Positions 1-7,945 of a DNA stretch of 26,795 nucleotides are shown one piece after another. Origin of the DNA: an uncultured Collinsella sp. (lineage in GTDB: Bacteria > Actinomycetota > Coriobacteriia > Coriobacteriales > Coriobacteriaceae). The stretch lies in contig CALLNU010000023.1 of NCBI GenBank assembly GCA_938005465.1, forward strand, positions 1 through 26,795. The letters run 5' to 3'. Both the position numbers and the translations under genes were made by a program. Each line of letters begins with the position of its first letter. Position 1 is the stretch's first letter. The notes beneath the pieces were generated by a model. It had not been told where the DNA came from, made no database searches, and saw only the letters and a program-made list of their open reading frames with translations.

Positions 1-1377
1 AATATCGACGGGGTTGGCGTCACTCCGGATATTGAAATCGACCTGCCGGAAGAGCCGTTGCAGTACACGGCCGTGCCCAATGCCGATCTGAAGGAAGGCA
101 TTTGGGGCGAGGCTGGCGTCAATGAGGCGAACGTGGCCATGAGCGCCACCGAAACCCTCACCACTAATGAGCGTGTGCTTGGCGCGGATCCGTTCGTCGA
201 ACTTGCTCCGGCCAAGGGTAGGGAAGGCGAGGACGGCTACGAACCGGAAGTGCCCGGCGGCATCGGCGAAGAGGACTTCCTGACCATCGTGCTGCCGTAT
301 GTCAAGACCGCACGCGAGGGCGTCCAGCGCCTCGGCGCGCTGCTTGAGGAATTCGGCACCTACGAGATGAACGGCGTCGCCTTCTCCGACTCCAACGAAA
401 TCTGGTGGCTGGAAACTGTGGGCGGCCATCACTGGATTGCCAAGCGAGTGCCGGACGAGGCCTACGTGACCATGCCGAACCAGCTCGGTATCGACGAATT
501 CGACCTTGAGGACGCCCTGGGTGACCAGGAAGCACACATGTGTTCCGAAGACCTTGCCGAATTCATCGAAACCAACCATTTGGACCTCGCGGTGGAGAAC
601 ACTACCCCGTTCAACCCGCGCGATGCCTTCGGCTCCCACTCCGACTCCGACCACGTGTACAACACCCCGCGCGCCTGGTACATGCAGCGCTGCCTCAACC
701 CCAGCGACGTGTGGGATGGCCCCGACGCCGACTTCACGCCCGAGAGCGACGACATCCCTTGGAGCCGCGTGCCCGAGCGCAAGGTGACCATCGAGGACAT
801 TAAGTACGTGCTTTCGAGCCACTACCAGGGCACGGAGTACGACTGCTACGGCAGCAAGGGCACGCCCGCTACGCGTGGCGCCTATCGCCCCATCGGCATC
901 AACCGCAACAGCCAGCTCGCCGTGTTGCAGCTGCGTTCCTATGCGCAGCCGGCCTATCGCGCCGTGCAGTGGATGGCCTTTGGCTCCAACTCGTTTAACG
1001 CGCTGGTTCCGCTGTACGCCAACGTCGAGACCATGCCCGAGTACTATGCCGACACGCAGGCTCGCGTGACGTCCGAAAACTTCTACTGGGCCAACCGCCT
1101 GATCGGTGCCCTGGCCGACGTCCGTTTCCATGAGTGCGGCCGCGCGGTCGAGGATTATCAGGAGAAGATCGGTGGCATGGGCTACAAGCAGATCCATGAC
1201 GTCGACGCTGCCGTAGCCGCTCTGCCCGAGGCCGAGGTGCCTTCCGAGCTTACACGCGCCAACGAGGCCTTTGCCGAGCGTGTTCGCGTGGAGACCGATG
1301 CCCTGCTGGGCAAGGTGCTCTACACCACGAGCTGCGCCATGAAGAACTCTTTCGCGATGAATGACAACGTGAGGTAG
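1..1377 (+). CDS. C69-family dipeptidase, 5' end missing
   Basis: The frame is open from base 1, so the gene begins before the window; 458 residues are visible. The stretch IWGEAGVNEANVAMSATET followed by a GADPFVE segment matches my memory of the peptidase C69 (PepD-type) dipeptidases, which run about 470-530 residues. This suggests that only the N-terminus, including the catalytic cysteine that becomes the mature N-terminus, is missing. Later segments fit the same fold (a segment with WWLETVGGHHW near residue 135, and SSHYQGTEYDCYG near residue 280). Family members are N-terminal nucleophile hydrolases that cleave dipeptides, usually in the cytosol. The TTG at 58 is an internal codon, not the start. 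Whether this copy is active cannot be judged without the N-terminus. It ends 99 bases before the next gene, with no clear terminator between. Confidence 0.85.
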   Translation, partial: NIDGVGVTPDIEIDLPEEPLQYTAVPNADLKEGIWGEAGVNEANVAMSATETLTTNERVLGADPFVELAPAKGREGEDGYEPEVPGGIGEEDFLTIVLPYVKTAREGVQRLGALLEEFGTYEMNGVAFSDSNEIWWLETVGGHHWIAKRVPDEAYVTMPNQLGIDEFDLEDALGDQEAHMCSEDLAEFIETNHLDLAVENTTPFNPRDAFGSHSDSDHVYNTPRAWYMQRCLNPSDVWDGPDADFTPESDDIPWSRVPERKVTIEDIKYVLSSHYQGTEYDCYGSKGTPATRGAYRPIGINRNSQLAVLQLRSYAQPAYRAVQWMAFGSNSFNALVPLYANVETMPEYYADTQARVTSENFYWANRLIGALADVRFHECGRAVEDYQEKIGGMGYKQIHDVDAAVAALPEAEVPSELTRANEAFAERVRVETDALLGKVLYTTSCAMKNSFAMNDNVR

Positions 1378-1476
1378 GGATTTCCCATCGATCGAATAGC
1401 GCTAAAACGCTTTGTCGCTTTCGCTCAATCTTGGGTACAAGAACGCCAATGCAGTTGTTTGTGATTGGAGATAACC

Positions 1477-1893
1477 ATGGTTATGAAACTCGATCAGCTT
1501 GTTAACGGCGCCATTAACGTGGGCTTTGGCGCTGCCGCCGTTGCTGTCGAAGGCGGCAAGAAGGTCCTCGACGACCTTAACACCAAGGGCGAGCAGGTCC
1601 GCAAGGACACCGCCACCCCCGATATCGCCCGCAGTGTGTCCGACATGTTCGAGCAGGCCGGCGGCACCATCTCCGACCTGACCGAGCGCTTGGGCATGCA
1701 GGGCGAGACCGCGGCCCAGCGCGTGCTTGACGAGCTCATCCTTGCCCGGGTCCGCGTTATGACCGCGTCCGAGCGCACGGTCTTCCTGGCCCATGTGCGC
1801 GATATCGTCGATTCGGTCGAGGACAACGTGACCTCGGTGCCCGTCGAGTCCGTTGAGCCCGACGATGCGAAGGATACCGAAGAGGCCGAGTAG
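1477..1893 (+). CDS. Phasin-like small coiled-coil protein
   Basis: This is a 138-residue protein. The start is ATG 1477 because GGAG (1467-1470) lies 6 bases upstream; a TTG at 1465 sits on that ribosome site and is rejected. The sequence is largely amphipathic helix: an Ala/Val/Gly-rich N-terminal segment (residues 8-25), then a charged helical body and an acidic Asp/Glu tail. It resembles the poly(hydroxyalkanoate) granule-associated (phasin-like) proteins that often precede AarF/UbiB kinases. It ends 8 bases before the kinase gene, so the two are very likely co-transcribed. No PHA synthesis gene is in the window, so a granule role is not supported here. A membrane- or lipid-associated accessory of the kinase is an inference. 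The exact function is unknown. Confidence 0.75.
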   Translation: MVMKLDQLVNGAINVGFGAAAVAVEGGKKVLDDLNTKGEQVRKDTATPDIARSVSDMFEQAGGTISDLTERLGMQGETAAQRVLDELILARVRVMTASERTVFLAHVRDIVDSVEDNVTSVPVESVEPDDAKDTEEAE

Positions 1894-1901
1894 CAGCGCA
1901 G

Positions 1902-3665
1902 ATGGCAGATTCCACCACCGATTACAACAATCTAGATCCCTTGGGTGACGAGGCGGCGGTTGTCGATGAGGTCGATGCCGCCGTCTCGGGCGCTCGCAAA
2001 AAGCCGCGCGCTGTCGATATGGTCCCCGAGGAGCCCGACGCGATGGCGCCGGACGAGGAATACCAGCTCACGCCGGCGGGTCGTCGCGAACGCATCGGGC
2101 AGATTGTTCGCCTGGTCAAAAAGTACCGCGTGTGGGATAACCTCACGCCGGTTCGTTTGCGCCGCCTGCTCGAGGAGCTCGGCCCCATGTTCGTCAAGAT
2201 GGGGCAGATTCTGGCCAACCGGTCCGAGATTCTGCCGCAACGCTTTTGCGACGAGCTGCGCCGTCTGCGTTCCGACGTGGAGCCGGTGCCGTACGAGGTA
2301 GTGCTCCGCTGCTTGGAAGAGGAATACGGCCTGCGCCTGGGGGAGATGTTCGATGCGATCGACCCCAATCCGCTTGGTAGCGCATCGCTCGCGCAGGTGC
2401 ACCGCGCTCGTCTGGTGACGGGCGAGGACGTGGCCGTTAAGGTGCAGCGCCCCGGTGCGCAGCAGGTTATGGCACAGGACATCGATATCATCCGCTCGGT
2501 GGTGCGTATCGTTTCCAAGTTCGTCAACACCGATCAATTCGTTGATCTGCACGGCGTAGTCGAGGAGTTGTGGACCTCGTTTCGCGAGGAGACCAACTTT
2601 TTGGCCGAGGCCAAAAACCTCAACGACTTCTACGAGTTCCATAAGAGCGTTCATGGCGTGACGTGCCCTAAATCCTATCTGGACCTGTGCACCGAGCACG
2701 TGGTGGTTATGGACTACGTCGACGGCATTTCGATCGCCGATCCCGAACGCTTGGTGGCCGAGGGCTATGACTTGGAAAAGATCGGTGCTGCGATTGTCGA
2801 GGACTACTCGACGCAGGTGCTCGATGACGGTTTTTTCCATGCCGACCCGCATGCGGGAAACATCATTCTCAAGGACGGCATCGTCTACTTTATCGACTTG
2901 GGCATGGTCGGACGCATGTCGAGTCACGATCGCGGTATCGTCAAGGATATGATTTTCGCCGTGGCCGAGGGTGACGTGCCCAAGCTCAAGGATTCGCTCA
3001 TGCGCTTCGCCGTAACGCGTGGCGACTCGGCCGAGCTTGACCATTCGGCCTTTTTGTCCGATTTGGACTTTATCGTCGCCGACTTTGCGGGCCTTGACCT
3101 GAAGGATCTTGATATCGGCGAGTTTTTGACCTCGTTGTTAAACCTCGCGCGTAAGAATGATGTTGAGCTGCCGAGCGTGGTAACGATGTTCGCGCGCGGC
3201 ATGGTGACGCTCGAGGGTTTGCTGACCGAGTATATGCCCAACGTCAACATGATCCAGATTATCCAGACGCACATCAAAAACGAGAAGAGCGCCTATGCGC
3301 GCGCGCGTGATATGGGACGCGATCTTGCCGCGAGCAGCTATCGCGCGGCAAAAGGCTCGCTTGAGGCAGCCGAGTATCTGGGCTTGGCTTCGCGCATGCT
3401 CACGCGCGGCCAGCTTAAGGTGAACACGCAGATCATGAGCAGCGATAAGGCGCTGCGACAGCTAGGTGGGATTATCGACCGCATGTCGATGGCTATCGTT
3501 ATCGCCGGTCTGTTTATCGGTTCGTCGGTGGTGTACTACGCGCGCATCGAGCCGGTTGTGTTTGGTATCCCAGTCATTGGCTTTATGGGCTACGTGAGCG
3601 CGCTGGTGCTGGCGCTTATGCTGGGTCGCAATATCTGGCTCAACAGCCACGGCGGCAAGCACTAG
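1902..3665 (+). CDS. AarF/UbiB/ABC1-family atypical kinase
   Basis: A 587-residue protein with the hallmarks of the UbiB/ADCK atypical kinase family. It has the KxGQ motif (FVKMGQILANR, about residues 97-107), the Ala/Ser-rich nucleotide loop (GSASLAQVH, residues 159-167), the ATP lysine in AVKVQRPG (near 179), the catalytic loop HADPHAGN (313-320) and the metal-binding FIDLG (around 330). Two hydrophobic helices near residues 525-547 and 552-575 form a C-terminal membrane anchor, as is typical for bacterial members. In proteobacteria and mitochondria the family supports ubiquinone synthesis and lipid homeostasis. An anaerobic actinobacterium would not make ubiquinone, so a menaquinone or general lipid/isoprenoid role is more likely (inference). 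It pairs with the phasin-like gene upstream and ends at a terminator. Confidence 0.9.
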   Translation: MADSTTDYNNLDPLGDEAAVVDEVDAAVSGARKKPRAVDMVPEEPDAMAPDEEYQLTPAGRRERIGQIVRLVKKYRVWDNLTPVRLRRLLEELGPMFVKMGQILANRSEILPQRFCDELRRLRSDVEPVPYEVVLRCLEEEYGLRLGEMFDAIDPNPLGSASLAQVHRARLVTGEDVAVKVQRPGAQQVMAQDIDIIRSVVRIVSKFVNTDQFVDLHGVVEELWTSFREETNFLAEAKNLNDFYEFHKSVHGVTCPKSYLDLCTEHVVVMDYVDGISIADPERLVAEGYDLEKIGAAIVEDYSTQVLDDGFFHADPHAGNIILKDGIVYFIDLGMVGRMSSHDRGIVKDMIFAVAEGDVPKLKDSLMRFAVTRGDSAELDHSAFLSDLDFIVADFAGLDLKDLDIGEFLTSLLNLARKNDVELPSVVTMFARGMVTLEGLLTEYMPNVNMIQIIQTHIKNEKSAYARARDMGRDLAASSYRAAKGSLEAAEYLGLASRMLTRGQLKVNTQIMSSDKALRQLGGIIDRMSMAIVIAGLFIGSSVVYYARIEPVVFGIPVIGFMGYVSALVLALMLGRNIWLNSHGGKH

Positions 3666-3716
3666 AGGCTGCGACCGTCACCGCATTTTCCTTTCGCAAA
3701 CAATAGCTTTTACCTT

Positions 3717-3744
3717 GGGCTTCGCCTGCGTGCGAGGCCCTTTT
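3717..3744 (+). terminator. Intrinsic terminator after the kinase gene
   Basis: GGGCTTCGC (3717-3725) pairs with GCGAGGCCC (3732-3740), 9 pairs including one G-U, and TTTT follows directly. It lies 51 bases after the kinase stop. Its T-tract touches the putative promoter of the next unit. Confidence 0.75.
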
Positions 3745-3771
3745 GCGTGATAGCATATTGACGGTTTTAAT
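3743..3771 (+). promoter_or_regulatory. Putative promoter of the riboswitch-controlled unit
   Basis: TTGCGT (3743-3748) and TTTAAT (3766-3771) are separated by 17 bases, a fair sigma-70-type match. Transcription would begin near 3778, just before the first conserved riboswitch bases. The call is by eye and no start site is proven. Confidence 0.4.
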
Positions 3772-3779
3772 CGATGGCC

Positions 3780-3950
3780 TAGATGGTGGTGCGGAGACGC
3801 ACGAATGCGCGGTTTTCCTGCGCATTTGGGAGAATCGGGGTGCAAGTCCCCGGCTGTACCAGTAACCGTAATTCCTCTTGGCTCGGGATGTTCGCGTCGC
3901 AGATCGGACGGCGCGCCCGAGTCGTTAAGGTTAAGTCGGATCGCCTCCCA
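3780..3950 (+). promoter_or_regulatory. Cobalamin (B12/adenosylcobalamin) riboswitch
   Basis: The leader shows the conserved parts of the cobalamin aptamer in order. These are a hairpin AATGCGC/GCGCATT (3804-3826), GGGAGAA (3828-3834), a GGGGTGCAAGTCCCC hairpin (3837-3851), GCTGTACCAGTAACCGT (3853-3869), and near the 3' end a B12-box-like AGTCGGATCGCCTCCC (3934-3949). The CCTCC within that box (3944-3948) can pair with GGAGG at 3997-4001 or 4005-4009, which is the Shine-Dalgarno region. There is no terminator with a U-run before the gene. Control is therefore probably at translation initiation: with B12 bound, the ribosome site is masked. The outer boundaries are approximate. Confidence 0.88.
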
Positions 3951-4015
3951 TCTTGCACGTTGCCGCGGCGTATGCCGCCGGTGTGCATAGGGCTCTGGAG
4001 GGAAGGAGGACCCCG

Positions 4016-7000
4016 ATGGGGGAACTCGAGCGCAACATGCGCGATGACGTGGGGCAGCCTCAAGGCAACGCTCCAAGTACAGACAATGGGGGACAATTAG
4101 ATATGTTTGAGGACGAGCGCGAGCGCGTCTCGCATCGCCGTGGCGCAATTGCGCGCGGCGTAGCCAAGCGCGGCCTGGTGGCATTCCTGGCCTTCGCGAT
4201 GGCCTTTGGCACCACACCGGCTCAGCTGTGGGCCGAGGGCGCCGAGGGCATTGCCGAGGCTGTGGCTCAGGCTGCGACGCCGGGCGAGGACGCAGCGCTT
4301 GCGGGCGGTACCGCTGAGCAGAGCGGCGCCGAGGTTTCGGATTCCGAGGGCGCGCCTGCAGCTAGTGCAGCCATAGCAGAGGCAGCAACTGGCGGCGAAG
4401 GCTCGGCGACGGGGGAGAGCCCTGCCACGAGCGAGCAGTCTTCGACGGCATCCGTTGGCCAAGCGGGGTCTGCCGCCGCGGCTGCCGTTCAGACAGAGAA
4501 CCCGACAGAAACCGGCGATGTCGCCAAGAAGCAGGTCGAGGTCTCGTTCTCGATTATCGGCACCGATGCTGACGGCAAGGCTCAGACCTGGGTGGCACCT
4601 ACGCAGCTCAAGCTCGACGAGGGCGCGACGGCTGCGGATGCCTTCGTTAAGCTGCAGCAGAAGACGGGCTTTAAAGCGGATTACGAACCGAACACGGCAT
4701 ACGGCTTCTACCTCAAAAGCATCACATCTCCGAGCGATGGTCGCACGCTTGCCTACGATCCGACGACTTATGCCTTCTGGCAGCTGTTCGTCGACGGCGC
4801 GTCTTCCTCGGTTGGCGCGAGCAGCGTCAAGCTCACCCAGGGGCAGAAGATTGAGTTTGCCTATACGGCTGGTAGCTCGTCCCCTGTCGTTAAGGACCAG
4901 GTTGCCGCAAATGTGACCGTCATTGGTCGCGATGCCCAGGGCAAGACTCAGACTTGGGTCGATAACGCGCAGTATGTGGTGACGTCCGGCTCGAGCGCGC
5001 TTGACCTTACGAAGGTCGCGCTCGAGGCGAATGATATTGACGCCGTTGCTGCGGGCTCCTTCATTCTGAGCCTTAAGTACAACGGTGTTGAGCTGGGTAC
5101 GCCCCAAGATTATTCGACCTATTGGCAGCTGTTTATCAACGGCAAGTCGAGTGACTATACGGCGGACAATGTCACCATCCATGCCGGCGATACCGTCACG
5201 TGGTTCTACGGTGGCTGGGGCGACCAGTTGCCGTCCGATTCTGTCCATGCTTCTGTTCAGGTTCTCGGTAAGGACAAGGACGGCAAGCAGCAGGTTTGGG
5301 CTTCGACGGGTCAGACGAGTCTCAAGGCGGGCTCTACTGCCAAGGATCTCCTTGAGCAGACCGGCCTTAAGCTCGATGCTAGCGAATCGTCTTGGGGCTG
5401 GTTCCTCAACGGTATTACTTCGCCGTTCGACAGTAAGTCCTATGGCTGGGATGCTGCGACCAAGAGCTATTGGCGCTTCTACGTAAATGGCAAGTTCGCC
5501 GACGTTGGCGCCGGTGCCTACAAGCTCCAGGAGGGTGACGCCGTCACCTTTATGTATGGTGCTGACGCCGATGCCCTCCCCGGTCAGGTGCTTGGATCCG
5601 CCGATGTTATCGGTCCCGATGTCAACGGCAACAATACTCGCTGGGGCTCGGCAAGCAGTGTTTCTTTGCCTGAAGGCTCTACTGCCCAGAACCTTATTGA
5701 GACGGTTCTGAAGGCCAAGGGCGTTACGTACAACGGCTCCCAGAGTGGCGAGTACTGGTTCCTCAATTCCATCAAATCGCCGTTCGAAGACAAGTCGTAC
5801 GGTTATGATGCTGCGACCAATAAATATTGGCACCTGTATATCAATGGAGAGCCCTCCTTACTCTGCGCCAATCAGATTACGCTCAAGAGCGGCGATAAGG
5901 TCACGCTTGCCTATACCACCGACGATTCGCCCATGCCCGATCCCGACAAGGTTGTCGTGGACCCGAGTGCGACGACTCCTGATTGGGATGCCGAGTGGGC
6001 CGGCTACGGCAACAGTGGCAACGGTTCGACCGTAACGGATGCCAAGACGCCTGCGCAGGCCGCCGGTCTTAAGTGGGCCTTCGATTGGAAGGCCGAGTCT
6101 GGTCAGCAGTATGCCAACTGCAGCGAACCTGTCATCGCCAACGGCTTTGTGTACATCGCGGCCGAGAACGAGCTCATCAAGATCGATTCGTCCACGGGCA
6201 AAAAGGTTGCCTCTGCGCCGCTTGCCTCCAAGGTGAGCTATACCTCTCGTCCGATCTATACCAATGGCCTTATCATCGTTCCGCTCAACGGCGGTGCGGT
6301 CCAGGCGATTACTGCAGACAAGCTGATCTGCAAGTGGCTGACGCCTGGTTTGACGGACTTGACGCAGAGCTCCTGCACCGTCGTTTCGGACGGCGAGTAC
6401 GTCTATGTAGGCTCGGTCGATATTTCGTATGACGAGAATTACAACGCGACCTACGGCAACGGCTCCTTTGCGCGCATTAAGATTGCCACGGGCGAAGTTT
6501 CTTGGCAGAACATCGACCCTGCCGAGGGCTATTACTGGACTGGTGCGGCTTTGACGGATAAGTATGCCATCGTTCCTACGAGCGCGGGTACGCTTAAGTG
6601 CATTGATAAGACGACGGGCGATGTCGTTTCGACCATGAAGCTCGGCGCTGTCGCAAATGCCGATTGCATTGCCGATCCGTCCAATGGTTCGACCTTCTAT
6701 CAGATGACGCACGACGGAAAGCTCCATGTGATTTCGCTTTCGGCGAAGGGCGTGCTGAGTGAACAGAAGACGGTCGACCTGGGTCTTACGAATAACATGA
6801 GCGCCCCTGCGGTGTCTGGTGACAATCTGATTGTCGGCGGACAGACGGCTACTGGCTCTGCTCTGGTTCTCTATAACCTGAAGACGGGTAAGACCACGAT
6901 GGTCGCTGCTGCCGACGGCAAGGCGCTGCCGGCTGGCCTCAACGGTATTGCTGCTACTCCGCTGGTGAGTGTTCAGGGCGGCAAGACCTATGTGTGCTTC

Positions 7001-7945
7001 ACCGTTAACAGCGCGGATAGCAAGGATTACGTCAACTACTCTGCTGGTGGTGGCGTGTATCGCTATACGCTCGGCGATGCAGAGGCGACGCAGATTTATG
7101 ATGCGGCTGGCCATTACCAGTACTGTGACTCTCCGGTCATTGCCGATGCTTCTGGCAATCTCTACTACATTAATGATTCGGGCACGCTGTTTAAACTTGG
7201 AGCTGTCGAGTCTTGGACGGTTGCCTTTAACTCCAACGGCGGGTCTGCTTGCGACACTAAGTTTGTTGCTACGGCCGATGGCAAGCTGGTCAAGCCGGTC
7301 GATCCGACGCGCGATGGCTACACTTTCGGCGGTTGGTATACCGATGAGGCTTGCACGCAGGCGTATGACTTCAGTACGCCGGTGACGGCCGACCTGACGT
7401 TGTATGCCAAGTGGACCAAGAATGCCGTTAACCCTGGCGGTAATGGCGGTTCAGGCTCCAATGGCGGCAATGGCGGCGTTGGTTCGAATGGCGGCGGCGG
7501 TTCTAGTACCGGTACTGGTTCCGGCACTGGCGCTGGCGCTGGTTCTGGCTCCGGCTCGAAGGGCGGCGCTATTGCCCCGGGCCAGAAGCCGGTGACCAAG
7601 ACGACGGTGTCGACCAAGACCGAGACCAGGGACAACAAGTCCGACAAGAAGGACTCCGATAAGTCCGATAAGAAGGACGAGAAGAAGTCTGACAAGAAGT
7701 CTGACAGGAAGTCTGACAGGAAGGACGGCAAGTCCGACAAGAAGTCCGACAAGAAGTCCGATTCCAAGTCCGATACGGGTGCTGTTTCCACGACCACTGC
7801 TAAGAAGTCCTCTAGTGCTTCCGAGCAGGAGACTGGCACCAATCCGCTCGCCATCGTTGGCATCGCCGCCGGCGTGATTGGCCTCGCGCTCATCGCCGTC
7901 TTCGTGCTGACCAAGCGCGGCAAGGGTGACGGTAATGCCCGATAA
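4016..7945 (+). CDS. Riboswitch-controlled surface protein: 4x DUF4430, beta-propeller, InlB repeat
   Basis: A 1309-residue protein. ATG 4016 is the start because GGAAGGAGGA (4001-4010) precedes it; an in-frame ATG at 3953 lies at the riboswitch end and is rejected. Residues 52-73 form a signal peptide with a long charged N-region, and an Ala/Glu/Ser-rich linker runs to about 172. Four DUF4430 domains follow (about 173-285, 296-402, 411-518, 528-637), each with the SI(K/T)SP and YW-(R/Q/H)-(F/L)-YVNG-like core. DUF4430 resembles the C-terminal domain of transcobalamin. Residues about 657-1065 look like a PQQ-type beta-propeller (repeated PVIANGFVYIA-like blades). An InlB-type repeat (1067-1135, GYTFGGWYTDEACTQAYDF) follows, then a Gly/Ser linker, a Lys/Asp/Ser stalk (about 1207-1254) and a transmembrane helix (1278-1298) with a basic tail. 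No LPXTG motif is present. Together with the riboswitch this suggests corrinoid capture at the cell surface (inference). Confidence 0.88.
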   Translation: MGELERNMRDDVGQPQGNAPSTDNGGQLDMFEDERERVSHRRGAIARGVAKRGLVAFLAFAMAFGTTPAQLWAEGAEGIAEAVAQAATPGEDAALAGGTAEQSGAEVSDSEGAPAASAAIAEAATGGEGSATGESPATSEQSSTASVGQAGSAAAAAVQTENPTETGDVAKKQVEVSFSIIGTDADGKAQTWVAPTQLKLDEGATAADAFVKLQQKTGFKADYEPNTAYGFYLKSITSPSDGRTLAYDPTTYAFWQLFVDGASSSVGASSVKLTQGQKIEFAYTAGSSSPVVKDQVAANVTVIGRDAQGKTQTWVDNAQYVVTSGSSALDLTKVALEANDIDAVAAGSFILSLKYNGVELGTPQDYSTYWQLFINGKSSDYTADNVTIHAGDTVTWFYGGWGDQLPSDSVHASVQVLGKDKDGKQQVWASTGQTSLKAGSTAKDLLEQTGLKLDASESSWGWFLNGITSPFDSKSYGWDAATKSYWRFYVNGKFADVGAGAYKLQEGDAVTFMYGADADALPGQVLGSADVIGPDVNGNNTRWGSASSVSLPEGSTAQNLIETVLKAKGVTYNGSQSGEYWFLNSIKSPFEDKSYGYDAATNKYWHLYINGEPSLLCANQITLKSGDKVTLAYTTDDSPMPDPDKVVVDPSATTPDWDAEWAGYGNSGNGSTVTDAKTPAQAAGLKWAFDWKAESGQQYANCSEPVIANGFVYIAAENELIKIDSSTGKKVASAPLASKVSYTSRPIYTNGLIIVPLNGGAVQAITADKLICKWLTPGLTDLTQSSCTVVSDGEYVYVGSVDISYDENYNATYGNGSFARIKIATGEVSWQNIDPAEGYYWTGAALTDKYAIVPTSAGTLKCIDKTTGDVVSTMKLGAVANADCIADPSNGSTFYQMTHDGKLHVISLSAKGVLSEQKTVDLGLTNNMSAPAVSGDNLIVGGQTATGSALVLYNLKTGKTTMVAAADGKALPAGLNGIAATPLVSVQGGKTYVCFTVNSADSKDYVNYSAGGGVYRYTLGDAEATQIYDAAGHYQYCDSPVIADASGNLYYINDSGTLFKLGAVESWTVAFNSNGGSACDTKFVATADGKLVKPVDPTRDGYTFGGWYTDEACTQAYDFSTPVTADLTLYAKWTKNAVNPGGNGGSGSNGGNGGVGSNGGGGSSTGTGSGTGAGAGSGSGSKGGAIAPGQKPVTKTTVSTKTETRDNKSDKKDSDKSDKKDEKKSDKKSDRKSDRKDGKSDKKSDKKSDSKSDTGAVSTTTAKKSSSASEQETGTNPLAIVGIAAGVIGLALIAVFVLTKRGKGDGNAR
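7432..7775 (+). repeat. Gly/Ser linker and Lys-Ser-Asp codon repeats
   Basis: Bases 7432-7570 encode a Gly/Ser/Asn/Thr linker built from GGC/GGT/TCC codons. Bases 7637-7775 repeat a 12-base theme close to AAGTCYGACAAG, encoding KSDKK-like units with about a dozen degenerate copies. The repeat is entirely in frame and forms the wall-spanning stalk before the membrane helix. Such tracts vary in length between strains by slippage. Confidence 0.75.

Noticed and set aside
1902..3665. Minus-strand open frames of 370 and 202 codons antisense to the kinase gene.
   Set aside because: The plus strand encodes all UbiB-family motifs; the antisense frames are shadows.
3953..4015. In-frame ATG at 3953 as start of the surface protein.
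   Set aside because: It lies at the end of the riboswitch, without a ribosome site; ATG 4016 has GGAAGGAGGA at the right distance.
4097..5833. Minus-strand open frame of 578 codons, and another at 5858-7114, within the surface-protein gene.
   Set aside because: They are antisense to four well-formed DUF4430 domains and a propeller; composition is Arg/Leu-rich shadow.
7637..7775. Short repeats resembling a CRISPR array.
   Set aside because: The units are a 12-base in-frame codon repeat with no unique spacers, encoding a charged stalk.
7800..7945. Sortase cell-wall anchor at the C-terminus of the large surface protein.
   Set aside because: Helix and basic tail fit, but no LPXTG-type motif precedes them.
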